Below are positions 48,284 to 59,414 of a DNA stretch of 64,000 nt, in pieces. Positions within the stretch are counted from its first letter, which is position 1. Each line of letters begins with the position of its first letter. The notes beneath the pieces are model-generated. The model made no database searches, was not told the origin of the DNA, and saw nothing but the letters and a program-made list of their open reading frames with translations. Source of the DNA: Tetranychus cinnabarinus (lineage: Eukaryota; Arthropoda; Arachnida; Trombidiformes; Tetranychidae); NCBI GenBank assembly GCA_022266195.1, contig WHVY01000010.1, positions 1,716,374 through 1,780,373 on the forward strand, in the 5' to 3' direction. Position numbers and translations under genes: made by a program.

Positions 48284-49799
48284 AAGTGATACACCGTCAA
48301 AACATCAGGAATCAGGAATCTAAACTGATTTAAAAACTCATAAGCCTGTTGAAAAATATGACTGACATCGAGTAATCGACGAAGTAAAATGAACCGCTAA
48401 CTCCATTTTCCTCCTTTTTCCTCTGATTTTCATTCAGCATAAATTTTCATTATTGAATCCGCCGATTCGTTACTAAACACATTAAGGATTCATTGTCGTC
48501 TTGAAGATGACGGCCTTCTGAATCAAGGAATAATAAGGATTAAACCAACCGGATGCAGGAGTCAATGTATTCGTGATTTCACTAATGCATCTGAATGAAA
48601 AACATGAATATAAAATTAGACACTGGACTCGATCCTGTACACCATATGGTTTATCCACTTCTTGTTTGGTTGCTCAATCTTAATTTTCTCAATAACTTCG
48701 AATGAAATATTTAAGAAAAGTTTAAAGGTACAACTTTGTTACCGCATTTTTTATTTCAAATTGTACAACCTAATAATCATGATTGCCATTTTCATCTTTA
48801 CCATCAACATATCCATCATCATCATCTTCATTATAATCATCGTGCATTTAATGGAAGAAATCCAATTTCATCCATTTTTAAACAAAATTATAAATGCATG
48901 TGAAACAAATTTTTGTCCATGAAAAATGCATGAAAATACGTTTATCTCGCACTCAATCAATGAGATCAATAAAAATAAAATTATGCTTGAACTTCAAATA
49001 TTTCAAAAAATTATCGGTCTGTTGTAAGGAAGGACAATTATTTGTAATGAAATTACCTTTCACTATCTAAATCGATAATTTAATGATCAGATTCAATACA
49101 ACTCATTTAAAGTATACATAGTCAATGATTTGTTATTAAAAAATTGAAAAACATCAATTTGTTATATAATGACCATATTAAACGGCAATCTAATTAACTA
49201 ATTTATTAATTGCAACATTAGTGTAGCGTTTATTAATATTGCTTGGTAAAAAAAGGAATTCGAATAAAGCGTTTATCATGAGTAATCAGTGCTATTAACA
49301 CTCATTAGGTCTATGGACACAAGAATTTTGAAGTAATTATGGCTAATGGATCGCAAATCGATTATTAATTGTTTTTAATTTCTGTTTTCATAATTTTTTC
49401 GCGCGCAAAACTAGATCATCCTTTTACATAATTTGTTTTTTACACAATTTCTTAAAATACGCAATTTTACATTGGCTTTTCATTGATATTAAGCATAACT
49501 CAATCAAACATTTCACTGAAAAATTATTCAAACATTTTTGTGGAATTTTTCTATCAAACCGACTGAATTTGAACTTTTTTACCTCATTTAATAGCTGCAT
49601 AATTGGAGATCTCATATGTTAAATGAAATGCAATAAAAACTAATAAGCTCAAATAAGCAGTAGTTTGGTTAATCAAAGCTCAAAAGCAATACCTGAAACA
49701 TATTGCAGAAATTGTTGGGCTTATTTTGATTTAGTCAATGATTATGATAATTTTGAAGAAACTTGTTCGTAAATGAATAATTTCTGTCCTTTGATATTA

Positions 49800-50062
49800 C
49801 AGTCACCTACCAGATACTGCACCACTCGCAAAAGCTTATTTACACTATTCGTCGATCAGTTTAATTCATGATTTTCAATCTTCCTTAATAGATCAATTGA
49901 TTTTCGGAGTTTTTTGTTTGAAATTTCACGAAAGAAAATTGAATTAAGCCAATCGATAATTAAAGAAATCGAATCGAAATTCGACTGAATTCTCAAGTAA
50001 ATATAGCTCCCCCATAATAGGGACCATTGAAAAATTTATGTGCATTATCTGGTAGGTCACTG
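49800..50062. mobile_element. Tc1/mariner-like MITE
   Basis: 263 bp with 17-18 bp inverted ends, CAGTCACCTACCAGATA and the complement of CAGTGACCTACCAGATA, each flanked by TA (49798-49799, 50063-50064). No coding capacity. TA duplication and the CAGT start fit Tc1/mariner relatives. A related left half is at about 57790-57840. Confidence 0.8.
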
Positions 50063-50641
50063 TACCTTCATCTGAGAAACTGAATGATTGATGCTTTCAA
50101 TGAATCAACGATAATTTCAAGTATACACCAGTAGGTGACACCAGTAGTAACTGTGCAATATGAAAGGTATGACTGGAATCAAAAAGAAAGTTTTAATCTA
50201 GTTAAGTTTTCACCTAGCATGTTGAATATGTGTTAAATATCCACACAAACTTTAGTAAATCAGTTGTCCAGTATTTTATTATTTTAATGGAATAATAAGT
50301 TAAATCAAGTTACTAATTACTTTATAAATTATGCATAATAATTCGAAGTTGATTTTTATAAATTGAATGCCGAATGAATCGTTTTCTTCAAGTTGATCAG
50401 AAGAAGAGCGCATTGTTATTCAATATCAATTGTTTTCCCTTTGCTTTGACAGTTAATCAATTCAAGTTAGTTAATCATAATCAAAAAAGTAACACTGACA
50501 AGTTTGATCAACTTTATTGAATTTTATTTTTAAAGATGTCAATAAAATGTTGAAAAGCTGCAAGTAATGTCTTCAGTCCAGATTATCGTAATTTTGCTGA
50601 AAGTTTACATCTTTAGATTCTTAATTAACAAACATACTTAC

Positions 50642-50754
50642 TGGAAAAGCTTTTAATGAAAACTTGGTTTCTTCCTCATTTCCTTTCTCATCCAACCTAA
50701 AGGGATTAACTTGTAGGTCTAAATTATGATCGTGCACTGGGAGGTAAAGACTAC
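50642..50754 (-). CDS. Orphan internal exon, unrecognised gene, copy 2
   Basis: Same 113-bp length as 42663-42775, with donor GTAAGTATG and a TTTAG acceptor. Replacements include Asn to His and Ser to Phe, but no stop. No partner exons are seen. Confidence 0.4.
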
Positions 50755-50790
50755 CTAAAGAAGAGGATAAAATGACGAAAGGTGAATTAC

Positions 50791-53240
50791 AACTCGATAA
50801 GTCTGAATCTTTATGATTGATAATAATAATAATAATCTGTTGCATTTTCCTTTTCACCTTGCTTCATCTTTTCCTCTTCACTTTCCTTGTTTTTATCGTT
50901 CACTCAGTTCTTTGATGTGTTAGCAACTCATAGAGTGTATTAAACCCTAAAAGGGTTTAATCTCTTGCAGTTTGGCTGAATAAGAAAGAGAAGGATTCTG
51001 TTTCTTCAGCTTGAAAGTTTTCGTTTCTTGTATTGAATAATAACAGGACGATAATGATGATGAAAAGTTGAATGAACAAGAAAATTATCAGAGAACGAAT
51101 CAAGTATCTAATTACAATGGTGAATGGTGCACAATGAATTGAGATGAAAGGAGTAAAGTTGATGGATTGAGAGTTAAGTTAAACAGCTTTACCAGTCTTA
51201 CGACTAATGCAATGATTTGTGATTCATTCAGTTTAACCCCTCAAAATGGCCAACAATCTGACTTTATCAACATTAACAATTCCATATAAATATATATATT
51301 CATATTAAATCGTAACTGGATCAGTCCCATCGGAACAGCTTAATCTTGCTTGGCGTAAATAATCATTAACTTGAAAGAGGAAAAGTGAACTGCAAGATGA
51401 AGACAAATTGATTCAGTTGATGATGAGATGAACATTATAATCAAGATGAGATAACATTTTTACCTTCACATTAAAGGTCAATTTAAAGGGAACCAACATT
51501 ACATTTGCTAATTTCACTTTCACTTTATTATACAAGTCGAAAGAAACTGGAAAAAGTTTTCTACTTTAGTCAGACCAATTGCATTGGTTACATCAATGAG
51601 TTACCCTTAGGAAATGTGAAATGATTCAAGAGTAAAAACTAAGTGACAATTAGTTAATGGCTTTTTGCTTCTTCTATTGCTTTTCCAGTTTCACTTCGAT
51701 TGATGAAAATTTTCATTTCATGTTGAAAAATGAATTATGTTGTTGCTTTATGATAAGACTTAAATGAACCTACCATTAGTTTATCATCATTGGATAAAGT
51801 TTTACCTCCCAGAGCCTCAGGGAATTGTAAAGGTAAATATTGTCTCATTATGAGCATTTAAAAGATTAAACAGAGTTCAGGGTAGAAACAATTGAGTTTA
51901 AATTATACTGGAAAGGTTTCAAGTTTAATATTTACCGAGCTCAAGATTGAGAGAAGCAAAGTTGCCAGTAAAAATGATGAAACGAAAACAATTTTGGATG
52001 AACAAGAGGAAAAATAAAGTTGGCTTGATAAGTATTAAATTATGTGTTAACTAAGGTTATTTGGGTTGAAAATGCATTAAAAATCATGCATCTGTTTCAA
52101 GTAATGAAACTGTTTTTTTTCCTCGAATTATTCAATTCTTTTTCGCTTTCCTGTGTCAATGAATGTTTCAACTTTTTTTCTGGTTAAATTACAATCTTGT
52201 AGCATGAAAACCTAACCTTTTCTGCTTACATCAACATTGTTTTTTTCATTGAAACAATATTCTTGCTACGATGATTTTTTCATCTCCCTGAATGTTCAAT
52301 GTTGTGCAGTGTTTTCATGTAAACTCTTTTTTCTGCTCCAAGTTTTGTTTCAGATATTGCAAGTTCATTCGAACCATGAAACACCTTTTTTCATCATTTC
52401 CTCAATTACAATGTTACTCGAGATTGGCTGAGATTTATGATAAATATTTTTCATTAAAACTCTGGTTTGAATAAGCTGCTTGTTGGCATAACAAAAGAAA
52501 TGCCAGTTTAGTTGCATTCATCATGTGTTTGAAGCTTCAATTTTCAACTTTAGACACTTGATGATCAACTCAAATTGATCAGTCTGTTGATTGGAATCGC
52601 AATGATAAATGGTGATTAATGATGTTTCATCATGTTGAATCGAGGAAAGAAACAAAACGAACAAATCATTATTCTTGTTAGTCTAATTTTCTTTCATCTT
52701 AAGTTTTCATTTTTCTCGTTAATTAAACTCATTCAGTCTTTTGTATTTCAACTTCAACTATTTTGTTTACCTGAACAAAAAAGTTGGTCCAGTAAAAAGA
52801 TTAAGCTGTTCATGATGCTTAATAAACCCTCTTTGAATTTAATTTTGTTATCAAATTAAGTTTTAAACCAATTTCTCGGCTCTTCGTTCGCAACTCATTG
52901 TTTTGCTTCAGTTTTACTGCAAGATTCAGTTGCAGAAATTTTCCATTCACAAATTGGAAGTGACCTATGTCATAGTCTTGTCATCTTGATGAAAAACAGG
53001 CGCCATTTTTATACCTTGATCATGATCTTGATTTTTACGCCATTTTTTCTTGACAATTTTAACATCCGATTTCATTTCGTAAACTTGCCAGCTACGATCC
53101 CAGCAAAATTTTGTTCGATCGAAAAATGTATTGACTAAGCATGGACTTAGAATGATTGAATTTAATTATGAAAATATAATAAGATGAAATACGAAATAAG
53201 AGTTTGTAGCTCGGTATTCAGAAATTAAAGTCACTATTGA
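50791..53240. other. Intergenic, no gene recognised
   Basis: AT-rich. Apart from a short perfect hairpin around 50940-50961 (TTAAACCC and its complement around AAAA), I see no organised feature. Open frames between 52237 and 52860 are low-complexity and Phe/Leu-rich without domains. Confidence 0.45.
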
Positions 53241-53242
53241 TC

Positions 53243-54020
53243 TAAAGAAAGATTCGGATCACAATATCAGATATAGTGTCCATTATTGATGCATCATTAG
53301 ATTCAGTTTGGCCAGTTTGAACAGGTTCAGGGTCACTGCTATATCTGCAAAAATCAACTAGATTACAAAATGTGTTATTCTTTGTGGTGATGATATGGTA
53401 TAAGTTCTTTGGCCATAAGTTGGTTTCTGAATCTAAATGATCCAAAAAAAGATCTTGTATGAAAGATTGAAGTTCAATATCTTGCGTTTCCTCACAGCAC
53501 CGATTCTTCTAGTATCGGCGGTAAAATCACCGACAAACACAACATCATGACATGGATCACGCTGATTGTTCTCACAATCCAATCACCTTGAATCATTCTC
53601 ACCAAAATAGCAAGAAGAATAATCCAAATAGAGGTAGTTCCTGGGCCACTCTATGGCGCTTAATTATGCTGATTCCGTTTCCAGTTCTTGTGGCATGTCT
53701 AGAATATGTGCCAGTATGACATCTTTGCATGGCATATCACCCGTGGCAAATATTCCTTTTGTATCAGTTCTTGATGTAGATATATCACCTATTAGCTGAT
53801 CTTGTGGGCTCGCGATGTCTGTCCTAAACATGTATTAATTCCATTTGCTGCTGAAAAAGTTCTTTCTCTACTTCTTGCAGTCGCATACATATCTCCATCT
53901 CTTGAAGCAACAGACTGCTCGCGAGCATCAGACATTCATGACAATTAAACGTCAACACGAAAATAAAACTTATATCGGGGCTTTTTTTCATTACACGCTT
54001 CAAGCAGGCATGACTCAGGT
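53243..54020 (-). pseudogene. Degenerate coding-like sequence, unidentified
   Basis: Minus-strand frames with ordinary amino-acid composition occur in succession but are broken by stops and frame changes. One runs from about 53820 (ASPQDQLIGDISTS) to about 53690, and another near 53560-53500 reads DVVFVGDFTADTRRIGAV. A splice-like acceptor precedes a Ser/Asp-rich end at 53243-53345. It may be a farther part of the VPS13-like pseudogene on the same strand, but I cannot align it. Confidence 0.35.
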
Positions 54021-54025
54021 TATTT

Positions 54026-54298
54026 AAGGTCAAGTCTTTATTTGATTCATGATTGACATTGAAAGGTCATTTTCTGGAGCGCAAATTTTTTCTGCCCAAT
54101 AGTGTTACGTCACATGTTCATAACTCATACCATTGGACAATATGCATTTTTCCTGATTAAATGAATGTTATGGGGACCACTCATATCTTTAGCCAGTATG
54201 AGTTATGAACATGTGACTAACACTATCTGGTCAAAAAATTTGGCGATTTCAGAAAATGACCTTTCATGTCAATCAGGGGTCATGTAAGACTTGACCTT
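54026..54298. mobile_element. Foldback element
   Basis: 273 bp with imperfect inverted arms of about 110 bp. The ends are AAGGTCAAGTC and its complement, with matching internal blocks GAAAGGTCATTTTCTG and CATGTTCATAACTCATAC. No clear target duplication. A tRNA-like remnant directly adjoins its right end. Confidence 0.8.
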
Positions 54299-54307
54299 GA
54301 ATACCTT

Positions 54308-54352
54308 GAGCGTTCGAACACTACACTAAACGACTGAGCTAACGTTAACGCA
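54308..54352 (-). repeat. tRNA-like / SINE-head remnant
   Basis: On the minus strand, TAGCTCAGTCG fits an A box and GTTCGAACGC resembles a B box, but only about 13 bp separate them. The anticodon arm is missing, so this is not a functional tRNA. Confidence 0.35.
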
Positions 54353-55879
54353 CATTTAAGCTCTTTTTTGATTACGTTTTTAATAAAATGTTCATTTTTG
54401 ACCTCGAATATCGCAAGAACCATTGAGCATACAGAAAAACCCTTAGGTGTTTTCCTAACTCATCATTCTCTATCGAATGACACCTTACCCATCAATCCGT
54501 TTTTGGGCATCTTGCGGGGTTCCCTTGTTTATGTTATTTGTTGGCTGAAAATTAAAGAATTGTGATCGACCAGAGTGCAAAAAACCGATAAATTGATAAA
54601 TGGTTGAATTTGTTTATTCATGGTGGTTGTCAGAACGTACACATCTGGACTGATTGAAACTTATGAAATAAAACAGAATTGATCATGGGGAAGAAACATA
54701 CACAGCGTTTAAAATAATTTTGATAGCATTAAACCTTATTAAACGAGCAACACTTTTCATTATTCATTGTGACGATCGTATTTTTCATGAAAATAAGCTC
54801 ATAGTGACCTCACTCTCCCATCTTGATATCCTAATCAAGCAAATTAGCTGAACAAACCAGAATGTATCCAGAAGTGCAAATAATGATCAACAAAAAAAGA
54901 TCAACAACAATATTTCTCTTTCTCTCCATGAATCATCATATTCATAACATGTCGCTATAGCTTGAAGCTGAAAAACCATATCATCATCTGAAAACATGAG
55001 ACTCGAGAGAGTTTTGGTAACCAGGGAAACGGTGTATGAGAGACGAAAAAATGAGGAATAAAAGTTTCTGTTCGTTCCATTCCAATGATCCATTCTTATC
55101 TCATCATTTTCAGAGATACTTTGAACGAATCGTGGTTTCGGTTGTACTTTGTCTCGAAAGGGAGAGTTTTCGTCGACAAAAAGAAAGAAATTTTACCAAG
55201 TATTGTCTGGCTCTTCATTGTCATAATCTCCATCGTCATCTTCATCGTCATATCATATCATGATGAACTTGACTATTTTTTTAGTAGAGTAATCATCTGA
55301 TGTTGGTGAGCAAGGAGGTGTGCTCGGACAACTTGGTAACAATATTATCCTCACTTGAAACTTTTCTTTTCTTGGATAATGGAATCTTATGCCGATATCG
55401 ACGAGGTACGAATAGGGCATTAGTGATAATATTTGACTTTTGAAGTTTAGTAGGAAGGGAAAAATGAGATGAAGGCAAGAAATGACATCTCTTGTGGTGA
55501 GTTGGGCATGAAGTTGATAGAAAATCAAATTTCTTTCAGGTGAGCCTTTGATTTACGACGTGGTCCTTTATATACTTCTGATGACATGATGCAACGATGA
55601 GTTGAATATCAGGTACAAGTAATCCTCCATAATTAAACTTTTTAACGTTATCTGATTTTGATTCATAGAATGATATTACTAAATATAGAGCAAATCTTGC
55701 ATAACATTCACTAACCTCTGATCACAACCAGTTCTCTCCAAGATAACCAGTTCGCAAGCTATGGGGAACCTGGGAATTCACAGCGATATTGCCAGCCTCT
55801 GGTTCTTCTGATACACTATGCTTAGTCTGATGTTTTCCCAACTACATGCTGCTGGATCAGATCCTAAGTCGTCTGAAGT
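54353..55879. other. No gene recognised
   Basis: Scattered short frames, with possible further decay products of the pseudogene that follows on the minus strand. No clean exon. Confidence 0.35.
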
Positions 55880-57062
55880 TGCAGTTTCCGATACCACCAT
55901 TTAACCATTGGAAAAAATCCATTATTTTCATCACCTCCTCTTTTCACAGATACATTTTCTTGATTCTTTTTGATATGTGAAAACTAATTCTCTTAAACAG
56001 GCAGCTCTTCGTAGTTAAATTTGTTTCAATTCGCTCTTTAATCTCCTCCATTTCTTTGGTACGAGAATCAATTTCAGTTAGGTAGAATAGTAGAATATCT
56101 GTGTAATCTAAAATATCTTTAACACGCTGCTATCAAAATTTCCAGGTACAGCTTGCTTTCTTTTACGATAAAACATCATATTGGCATTAATTGCTATTTC
56201 ACCAAGCTTAGGTTATCTTTAATAAGCCTACAGGACGCCACCTTCGGTATTTCCACAGTTTTTTAGTTCTATTCAGAAATGAGACCATTCTAACATCATC
56301 GATACTGGACAAGAGTTAGTCGAGAGGAAATTTTTCAAGCTGAAAGTCAAGCATAAAATTATCTGCAGTTTTGAAGAGATCATCAAAAGCATTTTGCTTG
56401 ATTTGAGCTTTTCCATTACAGAGCAACAAGTAATCATGATCTTTTGTAGTTCCATCGGTTCAACTTGCTTTTCTGAAAGTAGCCTCATTTGATCAATTAA
56501 ACTTTCTAGCGATAAATTATCTATAGAGTAACATTATTACCAATAAATATTGAATCCATCCAAAAGAACAGCTTTTCGAGCAATTCCACTCTTTTTCGGT
56601 GAGCCATCACTAGAATCATTTTCATCGTAGTTTGTACATTATACAAGAAATACCAAGCCACAAGCAAACGGTGTTTTTGGTATTGACCAAGAGTCTTCGT
56701 ATCTATATGCACATTATTGATCTTGATGAAGATTTTCATATAGATGATACCAAAGATGAGCCATATGAAAACCAATTGGAGTATGAGTAAGCATAATATG
56801 ATGACTTTCCTTAGATTCATATTGTGACTGAATTTTCTTTCCAAAGCTTCTAATAAGGTCAATTTGTAATCTGTGTTGTATTGCTTTCTCAAAATCTTCA
56901 TGGTAAGAAAATCTTAATGGGTCCAGTCACGAGATACAAATCCTCCATCAGAATTAGCCATGGCTCAGTCGGAATCGATATAAGGCACTTCAACCTTATT
57001 TACCCACAAAGCCAGCTTTTTATTTCAATTGGTAAATCCCAGTGGCGAAAAGCCTCGACTTG
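55880..57062 (-). pseudogene. VPS13D: VPS13D-like bridge lipid-transfer protein, N-terminal fragment
   Basis: Reading the minus strand from 57062, three frames alternate but follow the N-terminal chorein region of VPS13 in order. LPIEIK comes first, then EPWLILMEDLYLVTGPI, IKINNVHI switching frame into YEDSWSIPKTPFACG, then DHDYLLL. KYRRWRP, CTWKF and QRVKDILDYTD follow, and the fragment ends with FFQWLNGG. The RRWRP, CTW and YTD series fits VPS13D best. There are several in-frame stops (for example between RRWRP and CTW) and at least three frameshifts, so it is dead. VPS13 proteins normally exceed 3,000 residues, so only the first ~400 positions are represented. Confidence 0.8.
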
Positions 57063-57789
57063 AGAGGTAGTCCTTCAAGTTCAACTCACCTAATGATGAA
57101 AAGAGATAGGATTCAGGAATTTCAATCAGAAACATAATAACATACAGTCAAATGTAAAAAAAGTATGGAAAATTTAAAATGAATCTAAATAAACAAACCT
57201 TGATGCAAGGCACGGATAACTGGTCAGTGTTGACATTACACAAGTAGTCACCAATGTAAGAGTTTAATACCCAGGCCACCAACCTTCCAGCATCTCGTAA
57301 TATCATTAATTAAACTCTTCAATATTTTTAAGGTTGGTTGACTTAGGTTGAATATGTGTTGATCAGCGTAAGAGTATGTGCAAAGGAAATATAAGAGATG
57401 TACATGTGTTACAAATATGAAGATAATGAGACAAAAATAATATGATCAGAAATAATTGGTCGACAAATATTAACATATTAGAATAATAAGAAATTTACAA
57501 AAAATTAGAATGCAATAAACCCGGTCTAATATTTTTCACATGCATCACAAAAATTTAGAAAGGGACAAATCTCAGTAGTTCAACTGTAGTGTGCGCTAAA
57601 CTCAACATCCAGATTCATCTACAAATATGAACACTAATCATCTATATTTATCATAGTAAAACAAATTTTAAAGACCTAATTACTTCACAATAAAACTGTA
57701 AAAGTGCTAATTATTATGTAGTTATTACAGTTGTGATTAAATGAGTGAACTCATGCTGAGTACATTTTAGCTGCTTCTTTTCACAGTCC
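57063..57789. other. No gene recognised
   Basis: AT-rich flank of the VPS13-like fragment. Possibly intronic or upstream remnants, with no exon discernible. Confidence 0.4.
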
Positions 57790-57867
57790 ACTCTCAGGTA
57801 CTGCACCCTCGTGAAATAGCTTATTTACACTATTGGTCGGGCAGCATATGTCATTCAGTATTAGTAA
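57790..57867 (+). mobile_element. Partial MITE related to 49800-50062
   Basis: The tract from the CAGTCCACTC start through the CTTATTTACACTATT block resembles the left quarter of the Tc1/mariner-like MITE. The rest is missing or displaced by the following foldback. Confidence 0.6.
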
Positions 57868-58115
57868 CAGCAAAACCTCGTATCTTTGCCTTTTTTGAGT
57901 GCGACATCTAACGTTCAAAAAATAAAATAAGCAAATAGTTACGGTGACTGTAATACAGTCTCTGAAAATAAAATTTGCTCAAATGAGTCAAAAGTGAGCT
58001 CATTTGATTGTGAGCTACTGTAATTTACAGTCAACATAAGTAAAAATGTGCTATTCTATTTTTTGAACGTTAGATGTCCGCACTCAAAAAAGGCAAAATA
58101 TACGAGGTTTGAGTG
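57868..58115. mobile_element. Foldback element with TAA target duplication
   Basis: 248 bp. The stems pair over at least 50 bp (AACCTCGTAT, GCCTTTTTTGAGTGC, ACATCTAACGTTC and complements). TAA is on both sides (57865-57867, 58116-58118), or TA if the ends are set one base out. The middle contains a second, weaker inverted pair built on ACTGTAAT/TACAGT. Confidence 0.75.
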
Positions 58116-58314
58116 TAATAAATTTATTACTAATAATGCAATCCTCAAAGATCCACCACTTATTCATGATCCTCCATGATCCAATGATTTTTGAATTTCT
58201 TATCTTTAAACCCATTTTATATAAACGTTATCTCTGATAAGGGTTATTAAACCTGTATTTATCAAGGTTAATACGTTGGCAGATTAGCTCGTTTATGTAC
58301 ATGATAACTGTACA

Positions 58315-58551
58315 TCATAATTTCCCTTTTCGCACGTTTAAGAAGCATCGCAATTCATGCTTCAACCTAATTATCTCATCTATGAGTGAATTTTTCACCA
58401 TCATTATGATCCATGAATTATCGTTGATATAACTGTAAACACTATAGTCAGTGACATTTATTGCTCTCGATCTAATTAGATCGCGTGTATTTATTGTCAG
58501 AGAAAGGCAGAAAATGAAAAGAATTATGCAGAATATGCAAGAATATTCCAT
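58315..58551 (-). CDS. Candidate small secreted peptide
   Basis: 78 codons from an ATG in a good context (AAAATGG). The first ~20 residues form a textbook signal peptide (MEYSCIFCIILFIFCLSL), followed by a hydrophilic mature part of about 56 residues with one Cys, two dibasic sites near the end and an N-glycosylation-like NVT. There is no family I recognise and no supporting splice or polyadenylation evidence. In AT-rich DNA a hydrophobic start can arise by chance. Confidence 0.25.
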   Translation of the reverse strand: MEYSCIFCIILFIFCLSLTINTRDLIRSRAINVTDYSVYSYINDNSWIIMMVKNSLIDEIIRLKHELRCFLNVRKGKL

Positions 58552-59414
58552 TTTTATTCCTATTATGCTCTAAAATATTCTTAATAATCCATTTCATGCA
58601 GACCAAATGACCAGTTTTGAATGAATCAGCATGATCTTTGTTTTCATAAAAATCACATTTTGTAGATAAAATTTTATCTTAATGATTTTGGTTTTTTGTT
58701 TCCAACCAAAAAAAGTTTGCTTACAGTTGTTGATTATTTTCAATCTACCCTTTCAATTAGCAAAATAGTCTCAAAATATTCTTCAATAATCTATTCTATT
58801 CTTTTTCTCTAAAATATGTTCACATGAACAAGCATAAATTTAATCTAGAATAAATCTTTCAAGAATATTCTTTGCCTTCTCTGATTATTGTTAATCATAA
58901 TATTGACATCTATGTGAATGGCATTATATATTCTTGGTGTTTAAAAGCTGAAATAATTAAAGCTGATAAAATTAAATAGACAAAGTTAAGTTATTTCTTT
59001 AAGTGCTTTTTGTTATAACAGTGTTGCTTGATCAAGCTTAGTTAATCAGCTGTGATTTTCAGTTTTGAGCTGTATGATCAAAATTTCAACTAATTTTAGT
59101 GTAAAACATTTTTCTTCTCATATTTTGATAGTGATCATCGTACATATTAACTTTAAATCCTCCGCATTTAAGCCTTGTCAATGTTAATCACCAAATCTTT
59201 TATCTGTGAATAAGTTAATGATAGCCCTTTTGTGATAAATTTCAGATAAACTCATTATCTCATATGCTCAACGTCAATATTTATCTACCATCGAACTTTT
59301 AGCATCATTTTTTGATCACAGTCATCTTGAAGGCTTCATCAATTAGCTGTTTCTAGTCAGTTCTAAACTCGATAAATCTCATTATTCGTTCTATCAAAAT
59401 CGACGAAATCCAAA
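58552..59414. other. Intergenic, no gene recognised
   Basis: Very AT-rich sequence with no coding signal, upstream of the aminotransferase pseudogene. Confidence 0.45.

Larger units (their letters stand above)
43472..49290. repeat. Third, shortened arm copy (direct to right arm)
   Basis: Collinear with the right arm in blocks: 43472-44230 with 31817-32600, 44560-45240 with 33160-34190, 45890-46090 with 35440-35650, 46570-48400 with 37390-39850, and 48400-49060 with 39900-40660. The segment at 49080-49290 matches the left arm at about 18780-19060, a part the right arm has lost. It shares the foldback near 44224 with the right arm. This places its origin close to the right arm, before the right-arm deletion. 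Confidence 0.85.
49690..50790. repeat. Block X, copy 2 (halves Q then P)
   Basis: Direct-orientation copy of 42395-43410 with the halves swapped. Q here is interrupted by the MITE at 49800-50062. P includes the copied ends of the plus-strand open frame (about 50385-50520) and the minus-strand exon. Confidence 0.8.
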
